Positions 1 through 8,216 of a stretch of 64,000 nucleotides of DNA are shown here, piece by piece. The notes beneath the pieces are model-generated. The model saw only the letters and a program-made list of their open reading frames with translations, was not told where the DNA came from and searched no databases. The stretch is from Flavobacterium undicola (lineage in GTDB: Bacteria; Bacteroidota; Bacteroidia; Flavobacteriales; Flavobacteriaceae). The position numbers were made by a program, and so were the translations under genes. Location of the stretch: assembly GCF_009909155.2 (NCBI RefSeq), contig NZ_JAAAPM020000003.1, positions 178,132-242,131 of the forward strand, given 5' to 3'. Each line of letters opens with the position of its first letter. Within the stretch, counting starts at the first letter, position 1.

Positions 1-50
1 AGCAAGAATGCGAAAGAAAATATAATACTTTCGTTTATTCCGAAAACAAT

Positions 51-82
51 AAAGGCTGTTTCATCAATTTGAAACAGCCTTT
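51..82. terminator. Stem-loop terminator
   Basis: A 12-bp perfect stem (AAAGGCTGTTTC / GAAACAGCCTTT) with an 8-nt loop. On the plus strand it is followed by CTCTTTTT. It lies just beyond the stop of the minus-strand glycine-zipper gene and may serve that gene and a plus-strand gene outside the window. Confidence 0.65.
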
Positions 83-101
83 CTCTTTTTATAAAAAAAA
101 T

Positions 102-530
102 TTATTCTTTTTTCTTACTATCAATAATAGCTCCTGTACCTGCACCAACACCTGCACCAGCCAAACCACCAATAATAGCACCTTCGCCTTTTTTCTTACT
201 GATTACAGCACCTGTTACCGCACCTACTCCAGCACCAATAACGGCACCTTTAGCTGTACTACTCCATTTCTTTCTAGCTGCTGGAGCTGGAGCAGCTGCT
301 TGTGTAGTTTGTCTCACAATCACCACTTCTTTTTCTTTCTCCTTAGTAGCCTGTGCTGCTTCTTGTTTTGCCATTTCTATTTTCATGGAATCAATCGCTT
401 TTTGTTTGACCATTTCCATCTTCATAGAATCAATCCTTGCCTGACTATCGTCCACAACACCTGCAGTTTCTGCTTTTTTACAAGAAACAAGCATTATTAA
501 AGAAGCTAACATTACATAAATATATTTCAT
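102..530 (-). CDS. Glycine-zipper lipoprotein
   Basis: A 142-aa protein with a lipoprotein signal peptide: a hydrophobic stretch then a lipobox-like LMLVSC, with Cys at about residue 17. The middle (about 25-70) is charged, rich in K/M/E/A and probably helical. The C-terminal half (about 90-135) is a glycine-zipper region with repeated GxxxG spacing (GAVIGAGVGAVTGAV, then GGLAGAGVGAGTG), typical of YMGG/OmpA-type glycine-zipper proteins that insert in or sit against the outer membrane. The exact role is unknown. It appears to be monocistronic, with its own -7 box and a downstream hairpin. The family call is solid; the function is not. Confidence 0.75.
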   Translation of the reverse strand: MKYIYVMLASLIMLVSCKKAETAGVVDDSQARIDSMKMEMVKQKAIDSMKIEMAKQEAAQATKEKEKEVVIVRQTTQAAAPAPAARKKWSSTAKGAVIGAGVGAVTGAVISKKKGEGAIIGGLAGAGVGAGTGAIIDSKKKE

Positions 531-559
531 GACTTACAATTTTAAAAATTAATACTATA

Positions 560-567
560 CAAAGATA
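560..567 (-). promoter_or_regulatory. Bacteroidota -7 box
   Basis: Read on the minus strand this is TATCTTTG, matching TANNTTTG, 30 nt upstream of the glycine-zipper gene's ATG. No TTG at the expected 17-23 nt spacing was found, so the -33 element is weak or absent. Confidence 0.5.
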
Positions 568-654
568 CGACCAACAGCATTCAATCTGCCTTATATGATT
601 CTCTTAATTTTTTATAAAATTTAAAGAATTGAAATTTTTGTTTGCACAAAAACC

Positions 655-1245
655 CTACTCTTCCTGATTTTTTTGCATTGCATCAAAATAAGCCGCTCGA
701 CTTAAAGGTTCATATTCCTCAGTCTCCCCTAACAATACTAATTTGTCATTAGCTGTTTTTCTAAAACTATAATGCGCTAAATTGCCCGTTCTGGTACACA
801 CGGCATGAACCTTAGTTACATACTCTGCTGTTGCCATCAGCGCCGGCATGGGACCAAAAGGATTTCCTTTAAAATCCATATCTAATCCAGCTACAATTAC
901 ACGAATGCCTTGGTTAGCTAAATCATTACAAACTCTCACAATTTCGTCGTCAAAAAATTGTGCTTCATCAATCCCAACCACATCACAGCCTTGAGCCAAA
1001 ATGGCAATATTAGCTGCAGCAGGAACTGGTGTTGAACGAATTTCATTGGCATCGTGAGAAACCACCATATCTTGATGGTAGCGGGTATCGACATCTGGTT
1101 TAAAAATTTCTATTTTTTGCTTGGCAAATTGCGCTCTTTTTAATCGACGAATCAATTCTTCAGTTTTACCCGAAAACATTGAACCGCAAATAACTTCAAT
1201 CCACCCAAATTGCTCTTTATGATTTACTGTATTTTCGAGAAACAT
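655..1245 (-). CDS. tdk: Thymidine kinase (TK1 type)
   Basis: A 196-aa cytoplasmic kinase that phosphorylates thymidine in the dTTP salvage pathway. The P-loop is GSMFSGKT (residues 21-28), the DEAQFF motif at 93-98 holds the presumed catalytic Glu94, and the lasso/thymidine-binding part is C-terminal. Length is normal for the family. In TK1 enzymes four Cys/His residues usually bind a structural zinc. Here only Cys150 remains; the other expected positions read Thr153, Ser182 and Ala185. The zinc site is therefore probably lost, while the nucleotide-binding residues are intact, so I expect an active enzyme. The gene stands alone, divergent from the acidic-protein gene. Confidence 0.93.
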   Translation of the reverse strand: MFLENTVNHKEQFGWIEVICGSMFSGKTEELIRRLKRAQFAKQKIEIFKPDVDTRYHQDMVVSHDANEIRSTPVPAAANIAILAQGCDVVGIDEAQFFDDEIVRVCNDLANQGIRVIVAGLDMDFKGNPFGPMPALMATAEYVTKVHAVCTRTGNLAHYSFRKTANDKLVLLGETEEYEPLSRAAYFDAMQKNQEE

Positions 1246-1460
1246 TTTGTATTTTTCTAACTTAAAAAATGAATAGTTTTTATTACTTTGTAAACTTATA
1301 AATCGGCTTAAGATTTTATACTTTTACACTTTCTCAAAAGTAGAAAATTTTTAGCAATTCGAGGGATTGTGAATGCTTTATTAAAAGTAAACGTTCAAAT
1401 TCTTCTCTGTTCAATAAACAAAAAGACATTCGCCAAAATACATACTATAATTTAACCATT

Positions 1461-2486
1461 ATGAAAAAAAGATTAGAAGCCGATTTAATTAGTATCGCTC
1501 ACAGAATTTTACAACTCAAGGATAAATCTGATATTAATCAATTGTATTTGGAAACCCAAAAACTATACGAAAAACTGTCTGTTTTAAAATTTATAGAGGA
1601 GAATTATGCTGATGCAAAACCTACAATTGGCAACTATAGCGAAATTGAAAAAGAGATTGAAAACATCTACGACAAAGAAGCTTCTTTGCCAATTGAAACG
1701 GAAATAACAGAAAGTAACTTAGCTCAAGAAACTGAAATTGTCGAAACAAAAGAAGAAACACCTGAAATAGTTGTTCCTGAAACCGAAGCAGCAATAATCG
1801 ACGTAGAAAACCCTGATGACGAAATTCCTTCCGAAGAAATAATTTCTGTTGAAGAAGCTGAAATGGAAAACAACGACGCTGAATTTCAAGAACAAGAACC
1901 TGAAATCGAAATTGAGGAAGAAGAAATTGAGGAGAAAACAGAAGAAGAAATTGCTGATGAAGTAGAAGAAACAAAAGAATTCATTCCAGCCTTTGAACTT
2001 AGTGAAAAAGTTGAAACCGAAATAGAAGAAGCTAAAAAAACCGAAGCTGTCCAAATCTCATTCGAAGATTTATTAGGTTTAAATTATAACGAACCAGAAT
2101 TTATAAAAGTAGATAAGGATGCAGTAGTTCCTGCTAAAAATATTGTTTTTGAAGCTGTTGAAGAAGAAACAGAAACAGAAACTCCACTACAAAAGGAGAT
2201 AGAAACTACTGAAAAAACACCTTCAAAAACAGTTTCTTTAAATGATAAATTAGCAAAAAAAGGAATTGAAATCGATTTGAATGATCGCATTGCATTTGTA
2301 AAACATCTTTTTGGCAACAGCAACGAAGATTACAATCGTGTGATGAATCAATTAATTACCTATGATAATTTTTTCGAAACCAAAAGTTTTATCGACGAAA
2401 TGGTAAAACCAGATTACAACAACTGGGAAGGAAAAGAAGAATACGAAGAACGTTTTATGGAAATAATTGAAAAAAAATTCCTTTAA
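1461..2486 (+). CDS. Acidic Glu-rich protein of unknown function
   Basis: A 341-aa protein with no signal peptide or membrane segment. Residues 1-60 look helical. Residues about 60-200 are a very Glu-rich, low-complexity and probably disordered stretch. The C-terminal ~80 residues (from about 260) are a more ordinary conserved-looking domain that includes LNDRIAFVKHLF and YNNWEGKEEYEERFME. It lies 44 bp upstream of rsmI on the same strand and probably shares its transcript. I recognise no named domain. Long antisense frames over the acidic part are codon-bias shadows. The bipartite architecture (acidic linker plus folded C-terminal domain) suggests a scaffolding or interaction role, which is inference only. 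Confidence 0.8.
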   Translation: MKKRLEADLISIAHRILQLKDKSDINQLYLETQKLYEKLSVLKFIEENYADAKPTIGNYSEIEKEIENIYDKEASLPIETEITESNLAQETEIVETKEETPEIVVPETEAAIIDVENPDDEIPSEEIISVEEAEMENNDAEFQEQEPEIEIEEEEIEEKTEEEIADEVEETKEFIPAFELSEKVETEIEEAKKTEAVQISFEDLLGLNYNEPEFIKVDKDAVVPAKNIVFEAVEEETETETPLQKEIETTEKTPSKTVSLNDKLAKKGIEIDLNDRIAFVKHLFGNSNEDYNRVMNQLITYDNFFETKSFIDEMVKPDYNNWEGKEEYEERFMEIIEKKFL

Positions 2487-2530
2487 AAACACACAAACAG
2501 TAAATACTGTTTAAAGTTTTAAAATTACTT

Positions 2531-3250
2531 ATGTCAAAATTATATATCGTTCCCACGCCCATTGGAAATCTTGAAGACATGACTTTTAGAGCTATTAGAA
2601 TTCTAAAAGAAGCCGACTTGATTCTAGCCGAAGACACACGTACCAGCGGAAAACTCTTAAAGCATTTTGAGATTAGCACCCACATGCACAGTCATCACAT
2701 GCACAATGAGCACAAAACCATCGAAAATGTAATTTCCCGACTCAAAGCTGGTGAAAATATTGCACTCATTTCGGATGCCGGAACACCTGCTATTTCCGAT
2801 CCCGGTTTTTTATTAACGCGTGCTTGTGTCGAAAACGGAATTGCAGTAGAATGTCTTCCAGGTGCTACCGCTTTTGTTCCTGCTTTGGTGAATAGTGGTT
2901 TACCGAATGATAAATTTATTTTTGAAGGTTTCTTACCTGAGAAAAAAGGGCGTCAAACCCGATATTTAGAACTAGCCGAAGAAACCAGAACAATGATTCT
3001 GTATGTTTCTCCACATAAATTAGTAAAAACACTTGCTGAATTTGTGACTTATTTTGGCGAAGACCGACAAATATGTGTTTCGAGAGAACTTTCTAAATTA
3101 CACGAAGAAAACCGCAGAGGAACAGCAAAAGAAGTTTTAGCTCACTTTGAAAAAACAGCTCCTCGTGGCGAAATTGTTGTGGTTGTAGCAGGAAAAACAA
3201 TCATTAAAGAAGCCAAGAAAAGTAAATTTTCGAAGGACGAAGAAGATTAA
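2531..3250 (+). CDS. rsmI: 16S rRNA (cytidine1402-2'-O)-methyltransferase
   Basis: RsmI 2'-O-methylates C1402 of 16S rRNA in the decoding centre using SAM. Family motifs are present in order: VPTPIGNLEDMT at the N-terminus, then AEDTRTSGKLLKHF, LISDAGTPAISDPG and LPGATAFVPALVNSG, all typical of the tetrapyrrole-methylase fold. At 239 aa it is shorter than the ~280-aa enterobacterial enzyme because the C-terminal extension is missing. The ATG at 2531 directly precedes the conserved beginning. It follows the acidic-protein gene with a 44-bp gap. The end (KKSKFSKDEED) is charged and may be a flexible tail. Confidence 0.94.
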   Translation: MSKLYIVPTPIGNLEDMTFRAIRILKEADLILAEDTRTSGKLLKHFEISTHMHSHHMHNEHKTIENVISRLKAGENIALISDAGTPAISDPGFLLTRACVENGIAVECLPGATAFVPALVNSGLPNDKFIFEGFLPEKKGRQTRYLELAEETRTMILYVSPHKLVKTLAEFVTYFGEDRQICVSRELSKLHEENRRGTAKEVLAHFEKTAPRGEIVVVVAGKTIIKEAKKSKFSKDEED

Positions 3251-3352
3251 ATTTAGTCCAATTTCAAAGATTCACAATCCTTTAATAATCTTCAAATCTG
3301 TGGAAAAAAACAGAATAAATCTGCTAAACAGATAACAATAAAATTTAAAATC

Positions 3353-3697
3353 ATGATTATCAAAACCTTTTTAGAAAAATTAAAACAAACACCCGAAACA
3401 ATAACTTTTCCTGAAACTATAGCTTTAATCGAAGAAAATTACCTTTTTACTCCAACAGCTTTTCAAAACGGGAATACCCATAATCCGGCAGGAACAAATT
3501 CAGGTTCTTGTAAATTATTTGCTTTTGCAAAATTGCAAAACTTATCTCAAGCCGAGACCTTAGCTTGTTTTGGTGCTTTTTATCGCGATGAAGTATTGGG
3601 AGATCCTGAAGGAACCAATCACCAAAATATCCGAAATTTTATGATTCACGGTTGGGACGGAATCCAATTTGAAGGAGAAGCTTTGGATCTAGAATAG
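3353..3697 (+). CDS. HopJ-family protein
   Basis: A 114-aa soluble protein matching the HopJ family (Pfam HopJ), first named from a Pseudomonas syringae effector but widespread in free-living bacteria. Recognisable features are the N-terminal helix, the central NPAGTNSGSCKLFAFAKL, LACFGAFYRDEVL, and the terminal GDPEGTNHQNIRNF with W220-like HGWDGIQFEG. There is no secretion signal or type III system in the window, so an effector role is unlikely here; the cellular function is unknown. It lies 102 bp after rsmI, possibly with separate expression. Confidence 0.85.
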   Translation: MIIKTFLEKLKQTPETITFPETIALIEENYLFTPTAFQNGNTHNPAGTNSGSCKLFAFAKLQNLSQAETLACFGAFYRDEVLGDPEGTNHQNIRNFMIHGWDGIQFEGEALDLE

Positions 3698-3748
3698 AAG
3701 CAAAAACCAAAAAATGTTGTCTTCACTCAACAATTTTATACATTAATC

Positions 3749-3797
3749 GTTAATCATAAACAACAAAAAATAACAAATTATGTTGTTTATGATTAAC
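3749..3797. repeat. 17-bp perfect inverted repeat overlapping a promoter
   Basis: The left arm at 3749-3765 (GTTAATCATAAACAACA) and right arm at 3781-3797 (its exact reverse complement) are separated by 15 nt. The right arm contains the TTG -33 element of the promoter for the AAA/DUF4143 gene. The geometry fits an operator where a dimeric repressor would block RNA polymerase. No U-run follows, so it is a poor terminator. Confidence 0.75.
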
Positions 3798-3811
3798 AAT
3801 TTGTATATTTG
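3783..3811 (+). promoter_or_regulatory. Promoter of the AAA/DUF4143 gene
   Basis: TTG at 3783-3785, an 18-nt spacer, then TATATTTG at 3804-3811: a good match to the Bacteroidota consensus TTG-N19-TANNTTTG. The start codon follows 20 nt later, giving a short leader. Confidence 0.75.
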
Positions 3812-3830
3812 TTACAAATAATTATCAAAA

Positions 3831-5021
3831 ATGGAAGATTTACTATTTGAATTTAATCAAAAACTTTCCTTTACTTCGTTAACGTTTCAACGGTATTTGA
3901 TAAATAAAATTGATTTAAACAATCGCTTAATAGCTATAAAAGGAGCAAGAGGTTCGGGAAAAACAACATTGATTTTGCAGATTGCAAAGAAAATGCTCAA
4001 CGCAAAAAACACCTTATATGTAAGTTTAGATCACATTTATTTTTTTGAAAATAAACTGTATGATTTAGCGAAACAGTTCTCCAATTTTGGAGGTAAGCAT
4101 TTATTGCTTGATGAAGTACATAAATATCCCAATTGGTCTAGAGAAATAAAATTGATTTACGATAATTTCCCTTCATTAAACGTAATTTTCACTTCCTCTT
4201 CCATGTTGGAAATTTACAAAGCCGAATCGGATTTAAGCAGAAGAGCAGTTTCTTACAATTTGAAAGAATTATCTTTTAGAGAATTTATTTCGCTCGAAAC
4301 GGCTAAAGAATTTCCAATTTTGCCTTTGGAAGACATTCTGAAAAATCATAATGAGATAACACTCAAAATTCTTGAAGAAATAAAACCCTTGCCATTATTT
4401 TCAAAATATTTGCAAATGGGTGCTTATCCTTACTTTAAAGAAAGTGAAGCTGATTACCCTCAAAAATTACTTAATACCATAAATCTTATTATTGAAATCG
4501 ATATCAATGCAGTGGAAGATTTAAATTATGAAACTTTGGTAAAACTGAAAAAACTTTTAATAACAGTAGCAACCAGTGCTCCCTTTACCCCAAACATTAG
4601 CAAACTGAGTGAAAAAATTGGTGTTTCAAGAAACACACTCATCCAGGCCATCAAAATTTTAGACCGTGCAGGATTAGTAGGCGAATTATATAAAGATACA
4701 ACTGGAATTGGAGTTTTAACAAAACCCGAAAAATTGTTTTTGAATAATACGAATTTAATGTATGTCTTAGCAAAAGAAAACATTAATATCGGAAATGTGA
4801 GGGAAACTTTCTTTTTAAATCAATTCAAAGGATTAAGAGAGATCAATTTATCCGAAAAATCAGATTTTATTGTAGATAAAAAATATACATTTGAAATTGG
4901 GGGCAAAAACAAGACTAAAAAACAAATTGCGAACATCGATGAATCCTTTATAGCCAAAGACAACATAGAAATAGGATTTGGAAATATTATTCCCGTTTGG
5001 CTATTTGGTTTCATGTATTAA
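3831..5021 (+). CDS. AAA ATPase with DUF4143 domain
   Basis: A 396-aa protein. The N-terminal half is a P-loop ATPase: Walker A GARGSGKTT at residues 38-46 and Walker B LLLDEVHKYPNW near 90-101, followed by a sensor-like IFTSSSM. The C-terminal half has the DUF4143 fold with a winged-helix-like segment (ISKLSEKIGVSRNTLIQAI, about 248-266), and ends in a nuclease-like region (FIVDKKYTFEIGGKNKTKKQ). This AAA_14/DUF4143 family is abundant and patchily distributed in Bacteroidota; the cellular role is unknown. The C-terminal core recalls PD-(D/E)XK proteins, but I cannot prove catalytic residues. It is preceded by its own promoter embedded in a palindrome, and is likely autoregulated or repressor-controlled (inference). 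Confidence 0.85.
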   Translation: MEDLLFEFNQKLSFTSLTFQRYLINKIDLNNRLIAIKGARGSGKTTLILQIAKKMLNAKNTLYVSLDHIYFFENKLYDLAKQFSNFGGKHLLLDEVHKYPNWSREIKLIYDNFPSLNVIFTSSSMLEIYKAESDLSRRAVSYNLKELSFREFISLETAKEFPILPLEDILKNHNEITLKILEEIKPLPLFSKYLQMGAYPYFKESEADYPQKLLNTINLIIEIDINAVEDLNYETLVKLKKLLITVATSAPFTPNISKLSEKIGVSRNTLIQAIKILDRAGLVGELYKDTTGIGVLTKPEKLFLNNTNLMYVLAKENINIGNVRETFFLNQFKGLREINLSEKSDFIVDKKYTFEIGGKNKTKKQIANIDESFIAKDNIEIGFGNIIPVWLFGFMY

Positions 5022-5078
5022 TCTTGGAGTAACTTTTAAAAAACAATCCCGAAACTATCGGAATCAAAACTATAATCA

Positions 5079-6776
5079 ATGCGCTGGACTCTTAAACCCA
5101 AACCTTCGGAAGACAAAATCAAACAATTGGCGCAAGCCTTAAATGTAGAAAATTTTGTTGCCCAATTGTTAGTGCAACGCGGAATTGAAACTTTTGAAGA
5201 GGCAAAGCATTTTTTTCGTCCTTCTTTAGACCATTTGCATGATCCTTATCTGATGAAAGATATGGAAAAGGCAATTGAACGCATTGAAATCGCCATCGAA
5301 AACCAAGAACGTATTCTCGTTTTTGGCGATTATGATGTCGATGGAACTACGGCTGTTTCTCTGGTCTCTTCGTATTTAAAAAGTTTTTATCCCAATGTCG
5401 CCACTTACATTCCGGATCGTTATGACGAAGGTTATGGCGTATCCTTTAAAGGCATTGACTTTGCTGATGATAATGGTTTTTCATTAATTATTGCTCTGGA
5501 TTGCGGTATCAAATCGATTGACCATGTGGCTTACGCCAAAGAACGAAACATCGATTTCATTATTTGCGATCACCATAGACCAGGAACAACATTACCTGAA
5601 GCCGTTGCGGTTCTCGACCCAAAAAGAAACGATTGCAACTATCCTTATGATGAATTATGCGGTTGCGGAATTGGTTTTAAATTAATTCAGGCTTTGGGCT
5701 TGAATCGAAATCAAACCATCGAAGATTTAGCTCCTTATTTAGACTTAGTTGCCACCGCCATTGCTGCTGATATAGTACCAATGACAGGTGAAAACCGAGT
5801 ATTGGCTTATTTTGGTTTGCAAGTCATCAATAACAATCCAAGACCGGGAATCAAAGCTTTGATTCACCAAATTAAAAAACAAACATTAGACATTACGGAT
5901 GTCGTTTTCATAATTGCGCCCAGAATCAACGCAGCTGGACGTATCAAGCATGGTAATCATGCAGTAGAATTGTTAAGCGAATTTGATTTTGAACAAGCAC
6001 AACAATTTGCTTCAGAAATAGAACAATACAACTCCGATCGAAAAGATTTAGACAAACACATTACCAAAGAAGCTTTTCAGCAAATCGAACAAAATCAGGA
6101 ACAAGAACGTTTTACAACCGTGGTTTTTCAAGAAGACTGGCACAAAGGTGTCATCGGAATTGTAGCTTCCCGATTAATAGAAACCTATTATCGTCCTACC
6201 TTGGTTTTTACAAAAAGTGGCGATAAATATGCTGCTTCGGCTCGTTCGGTAAAAGGATTTGACGTGTATAATGCGTTGGAAGCCTGTTCCGAACATTTGG
6301 AGCAATTTGGAGGACACATGTATGCTGCAGGAATGACTTTAAAAGCCGAAAATTATCCCATTTTCAAAGAAGCTTTTGAAAAACAAGTACAAGAAACGAT
6401 TCATCCTGACCAACTTATTCCTGAAATAGAGATTGATGCCGAAATCAATTTTTCGGACATTACACCAAAACTCACCCGAATCCTGAAACAATTCGAACCT
6501 TTTGGCCCTATGAATATGACACCAGTTTTTTTAACCAAAAATGTTATCGATACGGGTTATGCTAAAAAATTGGGTTCAGAAGAGGAACATCTAAAACTTT
6601 TTGTAAAACAATCCCGAAGCAACGGGACCGAAGGCATTGCCGCAATAGGTTTTGGATTAGGGAACAAAATCGATTTAACTACAAATCAAAAAACATTTCA
6701 AGCTGCATATTGCATTGATGAAAATGAATGGAATGGCAAAGTTTCAACACAATTACGACTAAAAAGCATTCAATAA
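5079..6776 (+). CDS. recJ: Single-stranded-DNA-specific exonuclease RecJ
   Basis: A 565-aa 5'-3' ssDNA exonuclease for recombinational and mismatch repair. The DHH phosphoesterase motifs are intact: FGDYDVDGTTAVSL (motif I), ALDCGIKS, and ICDHHRPG (DHH). Next come the DHHA1 domain with SARSVKGFDVYNAL and GGHMYAAGMTL, and a C-terminal OB-like domain. Length is normal. The ATG at 5079 gives the usual MRWTLKPKP start. The MFS transporter gene begins 2 bp after the stop, so the two are probably cotranscribed. Confidence 0.96.
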   Translation: MRWTLKPKPSEDKIKQLAQALNVENFVAQLLVQRGIETFEEAKHFFRPSLDHLHDPYLMKDMEKAIERIEIAIENQERILVFGDYDVDGTTAVSLVSSYLKSFYPNVATYIPDRYDEGYGVSFKGIDFADDNGFSLIIALDCGIKSIDHVAYAKERNIDFIICDHHRPGTTLPEAVAVLDPKRNDCNYPYDELCGCGIGFKLIQALGLNRNQTIEDLAPYLDLVATAIAADIVPMTGENRVLAYFGLQVINNNPRPGIKALIHQIKKQTLDITDVVFIIAPRINAAGRIKHGNHAVELLSEFDFEQAQQFASEIEQYNSDRKDLDKHITKEAFQQIEQNQEQERFTTVVFQEDWHKGVIGIVASRLIETYYRPTLVFTKSGDKYAASARSVKGFDVYNALEACSEHLEQFGGHMYAAGMTLKAENYPIFKEAFEKQVQETIHPDQLIPEIEIDAEINFSDITPKLTRILKQFEPFGPMNMTPVFLTKNVIDTGYAKKLGSEEEHLKLFVKQSRSNGTEGIAAIGFGLGNKIDLTTNQKTFQAAYCIDENEWNGKVSTQLRLKSIQ

Positions 6777-6778
6777 TA

Positions 6779-8062
6779 ATGACTTCAAAAAAAATACACA
6801 AAAAAGACCCATACGCTGCCTTGCGTTACAAAGAATTCAATACTTTTTTATTCCTTCGCTTTGCCATGGTTTTTGCCTGGTCTATGCAATTTATCGTTAT
6901 CGAATGGGAAGTCTACAGCATTACTAAAGATGCCCTTTCACTGGGAATCATCGGACTAATGGAAGTAATCCCTGCCGTTTCACTAGCCTTATTTGCAGGA
7001 CATATCGTTGACCAGAAAGAGAAGAAAGGATTATTGATGAAATGTATCTTTGGCTTTTCGATAATTAGTTTTGGTCTTTTCTTACTGACTTGGCCAGTTG
7101 TAGTTGAAGGATTTTCAAAACAAATCATATTATATTCCATCTATTTTCTGGTATTTTTAGGTGGATTAGTTAGAGCCTTTCTTGGACCAACTATTTTTTC
7201 TCTTTTGTCTTTAATTGTGCCTAAAAAAGTCTATCCCAATGCGGCTACCTGGAGTAGTACCGTTTGGCAAATTGGTTCCGTTGTAGGCCCAGCTGTTGCA
7301 GGATTTTCGATTACTTTAATGGGAGTTCATTGGTCTTTATGCTTAGTTTTTGCTTGTTCTATAATGGCTTTGCTAGCCTTATCCCAAATAAGTGAAAAAC
7401 CTATTTTAAATCCAAAAATTGGAGAACCCGTAATGCAAAGTCTAGCCGAGGGAATCAAATTTGTTTTTAATAATAAAACCGTTTTGGGAGCAATTACACT
7501 GGATATGGTTGCAGTTCTCTTTGGAGGTGCCGTAGCCTTATTACCTATTTTTGCTCAGGATATTCTAAAAGTAGGGCCAGAAGGTTTTGGATTCTTAAGA
7601 GCAGCGCCTGCCGTTGGAGCTTTCCTGACCATGCTCATTACTGCTTATGTTCCTTTGAGCAAAAATGCAGGAATGAAATTATTAGCTGCCATTTTTGGTT
7701 TCGGTATTTGTATTATTGTTTTTGGACTCTCAACCTTGTTCTGGGTTTCCCTTTTTGCTTTATTTTTCAGTGGTGTTTTCGATGGTATTTCGGTAGTCAT
7801 TCGTCAAACTATTTTACAAATTAAAACTCCTGACAACATGCGCGGAAGAGTTTCGGCTGTAAACTCCATGTTTGTTGGTTCTTCAAATGAATTAGGTGCT
7901 TTTGAAAGTGGATTGACTGCCCGATTGATGGGAACGGTAACAGCCGTTGTTTTTGGCGGAAGCATGACACTTTTAGTGGTTTTAACTACTGGTATTATCT
8001 CTCCATCTTTTAGAAAATTAGATTTAACTAAAGATATTGAGGAACATGAAAAAGGAGAATAA
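6779..8062 (+). CDS. MFS transporter (EntS-like MFS_3)
   Basis: A 427-aa polytopic inner-membrane protein with about 12 hydrophobic segments. The order and motifs (LRYKEFNTFLFLRF at the start, the GxxxD-like AGHIVDQKEKKGLL loop after TM2, and the MRGRVSAVNSMF region between the halves) fit the MFS_3 family that includes the enterobactin exporter EntS and drug exporters. An upstream in-frame ATG at 6728 would overlap recJ by 49 bp. I chose the ATG at 6779, which starts MTSKKIHKKDPYAALR and sits immediately after the recJ stop. The substrate is unknown. Confidence 0.88.
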   Translation: MTSKKIHKKDPYAALRYKEFNTFLFLRFAMVFAWSMQFIVIEWEVYSITKDALSLGIIGLMEVIPAVSLALFAGHIVDQKEKKGLLMKCIFGFSIISFGLFLLTWPVVVEGFSKQIILYSIYFLVFLGGLVRAFLGPTIFSLLSLIVPKKVYPNAATWSSTVWQIGSVVGPAVAGFSITLMGVHWSLCLVFACSIMALLALSQISEKPILNPKIGEPVMQSLAEGIKFVFNNKTVLGAITLDMVAVLFGGAVALLPIFAQDILKVGPEGFGFLRAAPAVGAFLTMLITAYVPLSKNAGMKLLAAIFGFGICIIVFGLSTLFWVSLFALFFSGVFDGISVVIRQTILQIKTPDNMRGRVSAVNSMFVGSSNELGAFESGLTARLMGTVTAVVFGGSMTLLVVLTTGIISPSFRKLDLTKDIEEHEKGE

Positions 8063-8216
8063 CATCCACTTACTCCAAGTTTAAAAAAATTCAATCCAAA
8101 ACAATTGATGTATTTTTCTTAATAAAATAATTGTTGTTTAAGCAAAAAATGACACTTAACGATAATTTAATTTTATTCTGTTTTTTTATACTAAATTCAC
8201 ACTTAAAAAAAACAAT

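Noticed and set aside
69..500. 143-aa plus-strand frame over the glycine-zipper gene
   Set aside because: Low-complexity Ser/Thr/Phe/Cys protein, the exact antisense shadow of the well-supported lipoprotein gene.
1621..2323. Three long antisense frames opposite the acidic-protein gene
   Set aside because: GAA/GAG-rich codons read backward give stop-free Phe/Leu-rich frames; no start context or domain supports them.
3353..3697. HopJ as a type III effector
   Set aside because: The family name is historical; there is no secretion system or N-terminal secretion signal in view.
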